The translations under genes were made by a program, and so were the position numbers. Under the pieces are notes generated by a model. The model was not told where the DNA came from and did no database searches. It saw only the letters and a list, made by a program, of their open reading frames with translations. Of a stretch of 64,000 bases of DNA, positions 35,889-46,200 are shown in pieces. The DNA comes from Acidobacteriota bacterium (GTDB lineage Bacteria; Acidobacteriota; Terriglobia; Acidiferrales; UBA7541): assembly GCA_003223245.1 (NCBI GenBank), contig QHYI01000111.1, positions 24,010-88,009 of the forward strand, read 5' to 3'. Every line of letters begins with the position of its first letter. The stretch's first letter is position 1.

Positions 35889-36062
35889 ACGGATTTGGGC
35901 CATTTCTTGTACCTTGCGATTGGGAAGTCCGGTTGTTCGTACGCGTAGGACCCAAAGCCGTTCTGCCCGCCCCTATGGTCGAGGTGAGCCCCGGGCGGCC
36001 TCGATCTAGCAAAAGTGCATGCCGCCCGGCAGAGTATCAGTCGTTTTGACGGGGACACACAC

Positions 36063-39000
36063 ATGCAGATTCTGCTCCGAGTTGGTGTACGCAAGTGGCT
36101 CGAATTTGCGGGTCGGTTGCTAGCTTTTTCCCTTTTTGCAATTTCTTCGGCGGCGCAGCAGCCTGTTGCGCGCATAACGGCAGTGGTTGACGACACGCAA
36201 CGTACAACCGTTTCTGGCACGCATCCCGTGATGGCCAGGATCGAAGACGATGCGGGTCGTCTGCCGCCGGGAAACCAGTTGCACGGCGTCGGCATTGCCT
36301 TCAGCCGAACCCCGGCGCAAGAGGCCGATTTACAAGCACTGCTCACGGCACAACAGGATCCAACCTCGACCCTGTACCACAAGTGGCTGACCCCGGACGA
36401 ATTTGGGGCGCGCTTTGGGCTGGCGGACGCCGACATCGCCAAGGTGCAGTCCTGGCTGGAGCAGCACGGCTTGACGGTAGAGAGTGTTTCGCGCAGCAAG
36501 AACCGCATCAGCTTTTCTGGAACGGTCGCACAGGTGGAAGCGGCCTTCGGCACGGAGATGCACTACTACCACGTGAATGGCGAGACCCATTTTGCGCCAT
36601 CGCGAGATGTCAGCGTGCCTCGGGCGCTTTCCCCCGTGGTGTTAACGGTCGCGAACCTTTCGACCTTTCGTCCCAAACCCCACATCCGCTTTCCGGGTCC
36701 AACGTCCGCCCTTAGCCCAGACTTCACCTCCAGTCAGTCGGGCAACCATTTTCTGACGCCAAAGGACGTGGCCACGATCTACGACATCAATCCAGCCTAT
36801 AAGGCCGGTTATAACGGCACTGGACAGTCGATTGCGGTGGTTGGCCAGTCCGATATTGTGATGACGGACATCGAGAATTTTCAGACTGCGGCGGGGTTCA
36901 CCGTAAAGGACCCGGTGAAGGTTTTAGCGTCTAGCACGAACCCAGGCATTCGGTCTGGTGATGAAGTGGAATCGGATCTTGATCTGGAGTACACGAGCAC
37001 GATCGCGAATGGCGCGACTATCTATTTTGTCTTTAGCAGCGCCGGGGTGTTTGATGCCCTCACCTATGTGGTGAACAACAAGAGTGCGCCCATTATTAGC
37101 GTCAGTTATGGCCTTTGCGAAACCGGACTCACGCAAACCGATTACACGAGCCTCAACGGTATCCTCGCGCAAGCGGCTGCCCAAGGCCAGTCCGTGATTG
37201 TTGCGTCGGGCGACAGCGGTTCGACCGACTGCTATAGAGACACGAGCCTAACCCCCGCCCAGCAACAGGCCCTGGCGGTGGACTTTCCGGCGAGTAGTCA
37301 GTACGTAACGGCCATGGGTGGAACCGAGTTTCCGGCCGCCGATGTGGCCTCCTCGAATACGACGTACTGGCAGGCCGCCAGCGGCAGCGATCTTGTCAGC
37401 TCGGCGCTCTCCTATATTCCCGAGCAGGTGTGGAACGACGATTCCAGCCTAGGGCTCTCTTCAGGCGGCGGAGGTGTCAGCACGTTGACATCGAAACCCA
37501 GTTGGCAGACCGGGGTACCGGGGATTCCGTCGGGAACGCTCCGCTTCGTGCCGGATATTTCACTGAGCTCGTCGCCCAACAACGCAGGTTATCTTTTTTG
37601 CTCGAGCGACACTGCGACCAAGGTGAAGGGAAGTTGCACGAACGGGTTTCGAGACAGCAGCAATGTAACCCTGACGGTCGCAGGGGGTACGAGTTTTGCC
37701 GCGCCGATTTTTGCCGGAATGTTGGCGGTTATCAATGACAAGCTGAACTCCACTGGACAGGGCGTTATCAACTCCACCCTCTACACCCTTGCAGCAAACT
37801 CCGCTACCTACGCCTCCGCGTTCCACGACATCACCAGTGGCGGCAATCAATGCACCGCAGGGTCAACCATTTGCTCGACGGCGGGCACGTCGCAGTATCC
37901 CGCCACGACCGGCTATGACGAGGCGTCGGGCTTGGGTTCGGTGGACTTGTTCAACTTGATGACGGCTTGGCCAGGGTCTTCTTCGTCATTGGCGCCTTCA
38001 AAGACGACACTTTCGGCAGCAACCACGACGCCCGCTCCGGGTGCGAGCGACGCCATCACAATTACAGTGGCCTCCGGGTCGACCTCCAGCACCGCCACGC
38101 CGACAGGTACACTAAGTGTCGCTGTCGACGGAACATTGCAGCCCTCTTCTCTTCCGTTGACGAATGGTTCTGCGACCTACACTTTCCGTTCCACGACTCC
38201 TGGCGCTCATGTCATTGCGGCAACTTACTCCGGTGATTCGACCTATGCTTCTTCTACCGGCTCGCTGACAGTGACGGTGCCTTCTCCACCGATGGCAATC
38301 GCCCAGAGCGTAACTACGACGGCGAACACTCCCAAAGCTATTATGTTGACTGCCACGCCTGGAACTTCCGGCGACACGCTGACCTACGCCATCGTCACCA
38401 ACCCCGCGCACGGCACACTCACGGGAACGGCGCCAAACGTGACTTATACTCCCGCCACTGGTTACGTCGGCCCGGACAGTTTCACTTTTGACGCCACGGA
38501 GAATGGTGCTGAGAATGGCGTTGTTTCTAGCCCCGCCACGGTTGGTATCACCGTTTCCGCCGGCCCCCCACCTCCAGTCGCCAACAACCAAAGCGTGAGC
38601 ACCAACAAGAACACAGCCATCACTATCACCCTGACCGGGACTCCAGGCACTTCTGGTGATGCCTTGACCTTCGCCATTGCGACTAATCCGGTGCATGGCG
38701 CATTGACCGGCCCTCCTCCCAACGTGACGTATACTCCAACGACAGGTTATGTGGGGCCGGACAGCTTCACATTCAATGCCACGGAAAGTAATGGAGCTGC
38801 CTCCACAACTCCGGGCACCGTTTCTATCAATGTGGTCCAGCCCGCGCCGGTGGCCTCGAAGACCACAGTTTCCGCGGCAAGCAGCACGCCCGCCGCTGGA
38901 GCGAGCGACGCCATCAGCATTACCGTCGCTTCAGGATCCGCCTCGAGCACAACTACGCCGACGGGCACCGTGACCGTCTCAGTAGACGGAACGCAGCAAA

Positions 39001-40034
39001 CGCCACCGCTTACGCTGACGAATGGATCGGCCACCTACACCTTTTCCTCGACCGCCGCCGGCTCTCACACCATTGTCGCTAGCTATTCTGGCGATACGAC
39101 CTATGCGCCTTCTAGCGGCTCGGTGATGGTGACGGTGACCGCGCCGGTGGCCTCGAAGACGACACTTTCTGCGGCAAACAGCACGCCTGCCGCCGGAGTG
39201 AGCGACGCGATCAGCATTACCGTCGCTTCCGGATCCGCCTCGAGCACAACTACGCCGACCGGCACCGTGATCGTCTCAGTAGATGGAACGCCGCAAACTC
39301 CACCGCTCACACTGACGAATGGCTCGGCCACCTACACCTTTTCCTCGGCCGCCACCGGTTCTCACACCATTGTCGCTAGCTATTCCGGCGATACGACCTA
39401 TGCGCCTTCTAGCGGCTCACTTGGCTTGACTGTACTTGCGAAGTCTTTCAAGCTGGCGGCCAGCAATGTGACGGTCACGGCTGGGAATCCGGCGGTCTCG
39501 ACAATTACCATCACTCCCCAGAACGGCTACGCGGGCACTGTAGCTTGGACCGTCTCTAGCAGTCCTGCGCTGACGAACGGTTGCTTCTCCATTGCCAACA
39601 CAACGGTCTCCGGAACAACTGCGGTTTCGGCCACCTTGACGGTCAACACGATCGCCTCGGCTTGTCCCGCTCCCGCACTGGTTGGAGCAGGAGTTGCCCC
39701 GCGGAACATCCGTGACGGCGCCCCTCCTGCTTACAGGACCGACCCGTCTCCGCTTGTGGCTCTCCAGGCAAACCAAGCTAGCATAGCGATGTTTGGGCTG
39801 CTTTTCGTCGGCTTGCTGGGGCGTCGTTGCCGCAGGCTTTCCACTCTTGCAACACTGTGCATTCTTGCCACGATTGGTTTGGCGGCTTCGGGTTGCGCCG
39901 GTGTGGGCTCCTCCACACCGCCGCCAAGCTCTCCTACGGCTGCGAAGGGCGCCTATACAATAAACGTTGTGGGAACCGATACCACCACGGCGTCTATTAC
40001 GGCGTCCACCTCTCTGACGCTCACCATCGATTAG
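36063..40034 (+). CDS. Secreted S53 (sedolisin-type) peptidase with Ig-like and cadherin-like repeats
   Basis: This is a 1,323-residue exported acid-type serine-carboxyl peptidase. After a signal peptide (ending near SSAAQQ) comes the pro-kumamolisin activation domain (about 30-190), then the catalytic domain with Glu301 and Asp305 in EVESD, the oxyanion Asp384 in ASGDSG, Ser544 in GGTSFAAP and the Ca2+-site region GYDEASGLGSVD. The C-terminal half has an Ig-like repeat (near 640-740), two cadherin-like repeats (GPDSFTFDATE and GPDSFTFNATE) and two almost identical 99-residue Ig-like repeats. It ends with a hydrophobic segment (MFGLLFVGLLGRRCRR) and a second lipobox-like ASGC. Confidence 0.88.
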   Translation: MQILLRVGVRKWLEFAGRLLAFSLFAISSAAQQPVARITAVVDDTQRTTVSGTHPVMARIEDDAGRLPPGNQLHGVGIAFSRTPAQEADLQALLTAQQDPTSTLYHKWLTPDEFGARFGLADADIAKVQSWLEQHGLTVESVSRSKNRISFSGTVAQVEAAFGTEMHYYHVNGETHFAPSRDVSVPRALSPVVLTVANLSTFRPKPHIRFPGPTSALSPDFTSSQSGNHFLTPKDVATIYDINPAYKAGYNGTGQSIAVVGQSDIVMTDIENFQTAAGFTVKDPVKVLASSTNPGIRSGDEVESDLDLEYTSTIANGATIYFVFSSAGVFDALTYVVNNKSAPIISVSYGLCETGLTQTDYTSLNGILAQAAAQGQSVIVASGDSGSTDCYRDTSLTPAQQQALAVDFPASSQYVTAMGGTEFPAADVASSNTTYWQAASGSDLVSSALSYIPEQVWNDDSSLGLSSGGGGVSTLTSKPSWQTGVPGIPSGTLRFVPDISLSSSPNNAGYLFCSSDTATKVKGSCTNGFRDSSNVTLTVAGGTSFAAPIFAGMLAVINDKLNSTGQGVINSTLYTLAANSATYASAFHDITSGGNQCTAGSTICSTAGTSQYPATTGYDEASGLGSVDLFNLMTAWPGSSSSLAPSKTTLSAATTTPAPGASDAITITVASGSTSSTATPTGTLSVAVDGTLQPSSLPLTNGSATYTFRSTTPGAHVIAATYSGDSTYASSTGSLTVTVPSPPMAIAQSVTTTANTPKAIMLTATPGTSGDTLTYAIVTNPAHGTLTGTAPNVTYTPATGYVGPDSFTFDATENGAENGVVSSPATVGITVSAGPPPPVANNQSVSTNKNTAITITLTGTPGTSGDALTFAIATNPVHGALTGPPPNVTYTPTTGYVGPDSFTFNATESNGAASTTPGTVSINVVQPAPVASKTTVSAASSTPAAGASDAISITVASGSASSTTTPTGTVTVSVDGTQQTPPLTLTNGSATYTFSSTAAGSHTIVASYSGDTTYAPSSGSVMVTVTAPVASKTTLSAANSTPAAGVSDAISITVASGSASSTTTPTGTVIVSVDGTPQTPPLTLTNGSATYTFSSAATGSHTIVASYSGDTTYAPSSGSLGLTVLAKSFKLAASNVTVTAGNPAVSTITITPQNGYAGTVAWTVSSSPALTNGCFSIANTTVSGTTAVSATLTVNTIASACPAPALVGAGVAPRNIRDGAPPAYRTDPSPLVALQANQASIAMFGLLFVGLLGRRCRRLSTLATLCILATIGLAASGCAGVGSSTPPPSSPTAAKGAYTINVVGTDTTTASITASTSLTLTID
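38844..39437 (+). repeat. Two tandem 297-bp repeats encoding 99-residue Ig-like domains
   Basis: Copy 1 starts at GCGCCGGTGG (38844) and copy 2 at the same decamer (39141), a period of 297 bases or 99 codons. The two copies are nearly identical until about 39420, where copy 2 diverges. Older relatives of the same Ig unit lie near 37990-38290. Such recent duplications inside secreted proteins change length by recombination. Confidence 0.85.
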
Positions 40035-40100
40035 TGAGCAGTGCGTCAGTCCCGTGGTCAGAGAAAGTTGTTCCCCGAAGCAAGGCAGGCCAACCAGGGA

Positions 40101-40120
40101 GCGAGGCTGCCGTGCCTCGC
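40101..40120. terminator. Hairpin between convergent genes
   Basis: GCGAGGC and GCCTCGC form a perfect 7-bp stem with a six-base loop between the converging S53 peptidase and PfkB genes. No T-run follows, so termination is only a possibility. Confidence 0.35.
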
Positions 40121-40155
40121 GTGGCTGAGAAACTTCCTGCGCGAGAGCAGATTGC

Positions 40156-41109
40156 TCATGGCGTGCCTCTGGTTCTAGAGCTGGCTGCTTGCAAGAAAGA
40201 CTCGCGATGTTGCCGGTCGCGGAATGCCTCGGTGCCGCCGGCACATGTCGTCGAGAGCGCGGCTACTAGATTGCCGTATCCAAGGCAGTCCTCGAGATTG
40301 GCGCGGAGAAGGAATTTGTGGAGGAAGCCGGCATTGAAGCTGTCTCCGGCGCCCACGGTGTCCACCGGCTGAACCGACAGAGAGGGCAAATGAAATCGAT
40401 CTTTGCCCCGCCTTGCCATTGCGCCCTTCGGGCCGCATTTGATTACGACGATAGGAACCAGCAGCGACAGGTCATCAAGAGCAGCTTGCACATTGTCCTT
40501 GCCGGTGAGTTTGCAAGCTTCCCGCTCATTGGGCAAAAAAATGTCGACATGCTTTAGAACAGACTTAAGATCGTCGGCCCAAAGATCTTCGGGGTCGTCA
40601 TTTGTGTCGAATGAAGTGGTGAGACCGAATTGCTTCATTTGCGCAAACAGTTCGGGGATCGCCGGGCGCAGCGCCCGCAGAAGGAAAAAAGAGGAAAGAT
40701 GAAAGTGCGAAGCGTTACGAAGATAGTTCAGGTCGAGATGAGCAAATTGCAATTGCGAGGTCGTGCCGAGATAAGTGAGGATCTGGCGCTGCCTGGCAAG
40801 AGGAAGGATTACCGTGACGCCAGTAGTTTCATCGGGGAGGGTTCTTACTCCGGAAACGTCCACACCGCTTTCCCGGAGACGATCGACACAAAATTTGCCC
40901 AGCGGGTCACTACCAATACAGGAGCTGAAACCGACACGGCTGCCCAGGAAAGAAAGGTTGTGGGCGAAGATGGCCGAAGAGCTACCGAGGGTTATGACGG
41001 AGTCGGTTGCCAGGTGCTCCCGTTCGGGCTCCAGCGTTGAAGGCAGACCGTACAGAATCAAGTCGGCATTCAGCTCACCGACAACGCTAATGTCAAAGCG
41101 CTTCACCAC
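40156..41109 (-). CDS. PfkB-family carbohydrate kinase
   Basis: This cytoplasmic ribokinase-fold sugar kinase has 317 residues. The N-terminal signature region is GSSSAIFAHNLSFLGSRVGFSSCIGSD. The C-terminal PfkB signature DTVGAGDSFNAGFL carries the catalytic Asp and anion hole. The GTG start has AAGGAG five bases upstream and overlaps the end of the next kinase gene by seven bases. The sugar is not certain. With the neighbouring LacC-like kinase and aldolase, a ketohexose or ketohexose phosphate is likely. Confidence 0.88.
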   Translation of the reverse strand: MVKRFDISVVGELNADLILYGLPSTLEPEREHLATDSVITLGSSSAIFAHNLSFLGSRVGFSSCIGSDPLGKFCVDRLRESGVDVSGVRTLPDETTGVTVILPLARQRQILTYLGTTSQLQFAHLDLNYLRNASHFHLSSFFLLRALRPAIPELFAQMKQFGLTTSFDTNDDPEDLWADDLKSVLKHVDIFLPNEREACKLTGKDNVQAALDDLSLLVPIVVIKCGPKGAMARRGKDRFHLPSLSVQPVDTVGAGDSFNAGFLHKFLLRANLEDCLGYGNLVAALSTTCAGGTEAFRDRQHRESFLQAASSRTRGTP

Positions 41110-42104
41110 GCAGTCTCCTTTTTTGTGACGCGTTCGACGCGTACGCTTGGCTCAAAACGCGAAACGTCTTCTCGTTTAATGCGAGCGGGAAGTGGTGCGA
41201 GGCAATTGGCCGCACCGCAAGCAACGGCCAGCGCCAGGCTGCGTTCGAAGGAAAGCTCTGTTGCAGCGGCGAGTGCTAAACCGGCAAGAGCTGAGTCCCC
41301 GCAGCCAACCGTCGATTTAGGATGCAGCGGAGCGGTCCAGGCATGAAGCGCACATTCGTCGTGCTGGCGAATGCCGACGACTCCAAGATCACCGAGGCTG
41401 ATGGCTGCGGATTTTGCACCGCGTTCCAAAAGCTTCCGGCCTGCCGCGCTGGCAGAGATGGGATCGTTTACGACAATCTCGGTGACGCTTTCTGCCTCTT
41501 CGCGATTGATTTTCACTGAATCAGGCTCAGCAGCCAGCGCTTTCTCCAAAGGCAGGCCGCCAGAGTCAATGAACGCAAGGCAGCCCGCGGAGTGTGCCAA
41601 TTTCAGCAACACGGCGCATGCTTCTGCTGGAACGCCTGGAGGCTGGCTCCCGGAAATTAGCACAATTTTCTTGCTGGCCGTGCGTTGGAAATTAGCGGTA
41701 CAAATTCTTTGAAATTCGCACCATTCCTGCTGCGCAATCGTGCCTCCGGGCTCAAGAATTTCGGTTACTCCCCCACGCGCATCCACGATTTCGAGATTAA
41801 CGCGGGATTCCTGAACGGTCGGTACAGCGACAGCTTCGATTTGCAAGCGGTGCAGTCCAGCAAGTAGTTCATCCCCCGTTGCGCCCCCCAAGAAACCGAT
41901 CCATCTAGGATTTGCACCCAAGGCTTGGAGGGCCATGGCTACATGCGCGGCCTTGCCTCCTGGCGTTCGGTGCACCTCTGCTACCCGATTGACCCGCCCG
42001 ACGTGGAATTCATTTAATACCAACCGCGTGTCGATGGCAGGATTCAAGCTTATGCAAAATAAGGCGGTGGTTTGGCTACGCGGGTGGGCTTCTGGCTTAT
42101 TCAT
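41103..42104 (-). CDS. 1-phosphofructokinase/tagatose-6-phosphate kinase-like protein (LacC/FruK type)
   Basis: This is a second PfkB kinase, of the LacC/FruK subgroup: SLNPAIDTRLVLNEF at the N-terminus, GGKAAHVAMALQALG, ISGSQPPGVP and VGCGDSALAGLALA, in which Cys replaces the usual Ala in the GAGD signature. It would phosphorylate tagatose-6-phosphate or fructose-1-phosphate to the bisphosphate. It overlaps the aldolase gene by eight bases and the other kinase by seven. The aldolase next door favours tagatose-6-phosphate. AgaS 9 kb upstream would supply it. Confidence 0.85.
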   Translation of the reverse strand: MNKPEAHPRSQTTALFCISLNPAIDTRLVLNEFHVGRVNRVAEVHRTPGGKAAHVAMALQALGANPRWIGFLGGATGDELLAGLHRLQIEAVAVPTVQESRVNLEIVDARGGVTEILEPGGTIAQQEWCEFQRICTANFQRTASKKIVLISGSQPPGVPAEACAVLLKLAHSAGCLAFIDSGGLPLEKALAAEPDSVKINREEAESVTEIVVNDPISASAAGRKLLERGAKSAAISLGDLGVVGIRQHDECALHAWTAPLHPKSTVGCGDSALAGLALAAATELSFERSLALAVACGAANCLAPLPARIKREDVSRFEPSVRVERVTKKETAW

Positions 42105-43098
42105 TGGCAGGATATTGTTTCGACCAGGGCGTGGCGTTCCGAAGGCTCGCGTTAACGGCTTGGATGTTTTTCATGCCATCGGTTTCCAGCCATTTTTGCA
42201 GCGCCTCCGGTCCACCACGCACGAAGACACTGACGCCGTCCTTCCAAGTCGCGCGCCCGCATAGTACGCCGCAAAAGTGGATGCCCGCTTCCGAAGCAAG
42301 CTCGAGGGCTTCATTGAAGACACGATTGCTGACTCCCGCGGAAAGAAACAGAAAGGGCTTTGCGGCAGCTTCCGCAGCGCGGCGGAAAAGCGCCAGGGCA
42401 TCCGGGCGGCTGTGGATGAACGTTCCTTTACAAGCCGACGAACCTTGCACGTAGGCCATGGTTACCGGCACACCTACCTTTAGAACATCAACGCAATAGC
42501 GGGGCTGCGAGAATTGCTTCATTGCATTCGTCAGAATATCTGGCTTGCAGCGGGCAAATTCCGGACTTTGCTCATTCACGCCATCCTGGTACGGGACAAT
42601 TTCAAGGAAGAAAGGAACATCGCAACCCGCACATTCCCAACCGACACGTTCGACCCAAGCGCGTTTGCGCTCCATGATTTCAGGTGCATCCAATAGAGCA
42701 TAGTACAGCAAGACTTTAATGCAGTGCGCGCCGGCGTCGGCCAAACGGCGCACCGACCAGCCTTCGAGCAGCCGAGGGGCGCGGCCCGGAACATTGGGAT
42801 CGTACCCGCTGACTTCGTAGGCCATCAGGAGACCTGACGATGGGGAACGTTGGCTTGCTGCGCGCAAACCATATTCCGGTTCGAGAAGCACCGCACTCGA
42901 GTGCGGGGAAAGGGCGCGCACAACAGTGGACTTGAATTCCTCGAGAAGTTCGCGCGGGACGGCGTGCTTCTCCATCTTTAATTCGGCCGAGAAGAGCTTC
43001 CGAAGCGCGTCGCGCTGGTCGATGGCAAGCGCCGCAATGACTCCACGGGAATCCGAGACGGATTCGAGCCTTTTGCGTTTGCCTGGCGAAAGCTTCAT
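42097..43098 (-). CDS. lacD: Tagatose 1,6-diphosphate aldolase (LacD family)
   Basis: LacD is a class I aldolase that splits tagatose-1,6-bisphosphate into dihydroxyacetone phosphate and glyceraldehyde-3-phosphate. The 333-residue protein has the family blocks ALAIDQRDALRKL, SAVLLEPEYGL, IKVLLYYA (with the Schiff-base Lys), CDVPFFLEIVPY and the LSAGVSNRVFNEAL phosphate-binding region. AGGAAG lies close to the ATG. It is the first gene of a three-gene overlapping operon with the two kinases. Confidence 0.9.
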   Translation of the reverse strand: MKLSPGKRKRLESVSDSRGVIAALAIDQRDALRKLFSAELKMEKHAVPRELLEEFKSTVVRALSPHSSAVLLEPEYGLRAASQRSPSSGLLMAYEVSGYDPNVPGRAPRLLEGWSVRRLADAGAHCIKVLLYYALLDAPEIMERKRAWVERVGWECAGCDVPFFLEIVPYQDGVNEQSPEFARCKPDILTNAMKQFSQPRYCVDVLKVGVPVTMAYVQGSSACKGTFIHSRPDALALFRRAAEAAAKPFLFLSAGVSNRVFNEALELASEAGIHFCGVLCGRATWKDGVSVFVRGGPEALQKWLETDGMKNIQAVNASLRNATPWSKQYPANE

Positions 43099-43155
43099 TC
43101 TTCCTGATTCTCCGTCAGAGCGTCGTTCGCGTCATGCGTGCCCTATTTTGCCAGC

Positions 43156-43183
43156 AAAAAGGGGCGAACCCGCGTCCGCCCCT
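43156..43183 (-). terminator. Rho-independent terminator after the TonB-dependent receptor gene
   Basis: On the minus strand GGGGCG pairs with CGCCCC around a ten-base loop and is followed by TTTTTGC. It lies about 60 bases after the receptor stop and before the aldolase operon, so the two are likely separate transcripts. Confidence 0.75.
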
Positions 43184-43243
43184 CTTGCTGATGCTGATTA
43201 ATTCTCAAAACTACAGCGTAATCCTCTGCGACAGCTGCACGCT

Positions 43244-46200
43244 TTAGAACGTAAGCCGCAAAGCAAGTTGAATGACGCGCGGATCATGAGCCGGGTCGAA
43301 AATAAGGCCGAATGTACTGCAATCCACACATGTATCCGGATCGCCAAGCCCCGTGCGGTTAAAGACATTGAACATGTCAGCCCGGAACTGGGCTGCCACT
43401 CGCTCGGTAATGCGCGTATCTTTTACAATGCCAAAGTCCTCACTACGGTGACCTGGGCCGCGGGTGCGCGGCAGAAAACCGGGAGAATTACCAAAACGAA
43501 GCGCAAAGGAGTTGACGCGTGAACGCGGTGGAGTCGCAAATGCAGCGGGATTCAGGTACTGTGTTCCGTTGACGATGTCTAGACCATTATGAGGCACCTT
43601 CTGAGGAACTCCTGGAATGACATCCGCGCGCAGTCCGGCAAAGGAGAAGAAGCCCGGGGAAAACTGCGAGGTTATGACCAGCGGGTCGCCGGAAGAGTAG
43701 TTCTGGATCGCGGTGACCTGCCAACCGGAGACCAAACGATCCAGCGCGCCGCCGCTGGTCAGCCAACGTTTCCCATGTCCAAAAGGCAACTCATAAATCC
43801 ACGTCAGCTTCAAAACTTGTGGAAAGTCAAAGCTAGCGATCGCCTTTTCGGCCCTACGGTTATAAAAATCTTGAACCACTTGGTTGCCGGACGCAGAGAG
43901 TGCGCTATCTGTGTCCGTCAGAGTCTTGGAGAATGTATAAGCTGCGATGAAGCTCAGCCCGTGCGCGGTAGTCTTTCGACCCATGAGTTGAAGAGAGTGG
44001 TAAGTGGAACTTCCCATGGTTGGATAATTGTTGACTAAGCCCTGAAACTGCGGAAAAGGCTGGATCGCGGCGGCCACCGTCGTGTCGTAGTTGTTGTTCT
44101 CGAAATCGGGATACGGGAGGCCCGTGATCCCAAACTGAGCAAGCGTGGCTGCTGAATTGGGGAAGTCGGCTGTGTCGCAATTAGATAATGCGCAGGCCAA
44201 GTCCTCCGTCAAGTAGTCGCCCAGACCCAGAAACTTCGCGGGCGCCTGGTTGAAGGAGGAGCCGAAGTAGCCGTTCAAAAGACGCGTGCCTTTCGAGGCC
44301 ACATAGTCGGCCTGGAGCAGTACTTCGTGCGGCAGCAAGTACTGTAACCCAGCACTCCAGTTCTGAACATACGGCTGTGCTGCAGCATTCCTGGGCATAA
44401 AGTCGAGAAACTGCCCGTTGGCCGACGCCGGGTCACGATTGGGAAGCGTTGGTCCCGTATACGGAGGAACACCTATCTGTGCCAGCGCTGGCAAAGAAGC
44501 AGACTTCAGCGTCGATAGGTAGGTAGCCGGATCTTGAGAAAACCCGGTTGGAGAGGATCCTTTGTTCAAATTCACAGCACTGTTGAACCCGAAAAGGTTC
44601 TGGCTGCCAAAATTGTTTTCGATGGGAGGACCGTAGGAGATTCCGTAACCGCCACGAAAGACTAGATTTCTGTTGATCTGGTAAGCCAAGCCGACACGTG
44701 GTCCCACCTCTTTGAAATACCAATCTTGAAAAGAATTGCGGTGAATGCAGGTCTGGCAACCGCCCAGGAACACCAAGGCCCCGGGAATGTTGTCGGCGCC
44801 AGGATTTGGCACAGTTGGGTCGAATCCAGACTCGCGGTTCAGAACTTCTCTCTGAGGCACTGGAATCTCCCAGCGGAGCCCCAGATTGAGGGTCAGTTTG
44901 GGAGTGGCCTTGAAATCGTCTTGAGCAAAAAAAGCATACACGCCAGCGCGGTAGCCTGGCTCGGTCGTATATATGGAGCGGCTGCCGCTCTGGACGGCCC
45001 CGAGGATGAAGCTGGCAAAAGGATGGCCAGTTGATGAAGTAAAGCCCGGAAGCGACGTCTCGCGATCGGTGAAAGAGAAACTGCCTGAGAGCTGGCCCGG
45101 TTCATAAGTGTTGTAACGATAGCGGCGAAACTCTCCGCCGAACTTCAGGCTGTGCTTGCCGCGCAAATAGCTGAAAGTATCTTGGTAAACATAACTCTCC
45201 GAAGGGTCAACGTTCTTGCATCCCACGCCGAACAGCGGAGTAACCTGAACATGGCCGCTGAAACGCATGGGCGGGAAGCAATCGTTGGGAATACCAGGAA
45301 TTCCCAGCTTCGGAGTGAATTGGGCATTATCCGTGATGTTGTTCCTGTTTTGAAAACGGTTGTATCCCACCGAGAATTCATTAACGCTGCGGCTGCTGAT
45401 CGTCCACGCATGGGCGATGCGAACCTGTGGGCCGCCTACAATCTGCCTCTTCACGGGATTAATCGGCTGTCCGGGGAAGGGCAAGAACGTTCTGCTGCTG
45501 TTCCGGTTATATCGGTCCCTGTGATTCCAGGTAAAAGACCCCCACAGTTTTTGCTTGCTGGTCAAGACGTGGTCAATTTTTGCGGTGTACGCATTGCGCG
45601 AGAGTATTGGGCAGCAGCCACTGAGCCGGAAGTTGTTATTTATGTTTCCCGGCAGCGAGGGGTCAGGAATTAGGGGGAGAAGAACGGAAGTGGCGTTGCT
45701 GAACTCACTCGCTGGAATAACATTCAAGGTACTGCCAGAAGAGAAAGGATCACGCATAATCGCGTTGGCGTTCGCTACCAAGCCGGTCTTTGGATCGACC
45801 TGCCCGGCTGTTACCCTGCGGGTGGTTGTTGGGTCGTAAATCTCGTTTAGGAACACCGGCCGTCCTAGGGCGTCTGTGCAGGGTTGATCGCCAGTGCTTC
45901 CACAGGTTTGGAGTTGCGCCCCCAACCAGGAACTGAAATCGCCTGCCTTCATTGCAGCCGTCGGCAAAGTCATTTTGCCTGCAAACTGAAAGCTTCGGAA
46001 CCGGTCGCCCTCGTAGTTGAAAAAGAAAAAAGTGTGATCTCTTCTGATAGGGCCGCCTAATGTGCCGCCAAAATTGTTCTCTTTCTGATTATCCTTCGGA
46101 GGGCCAAACACGCCAGTGGCGTTAAACACGGGGTTTTTATTGTACTCAAAAAGCGTTCCATGAAAGTCATTCGTTCCCGATTTGTAACTGAAATTGGCGA

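Larger units (their letters stand above)
35690..36062. other. Upstream region of the S53 peptidase gene
   Basis: About 370 bases without a credible gene. It contains two adjacent perfect inverted repeats (35859-35871 and 35873-35888), described separately, and is likely to carry the peptidase promoter. Confidence 0.5.
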
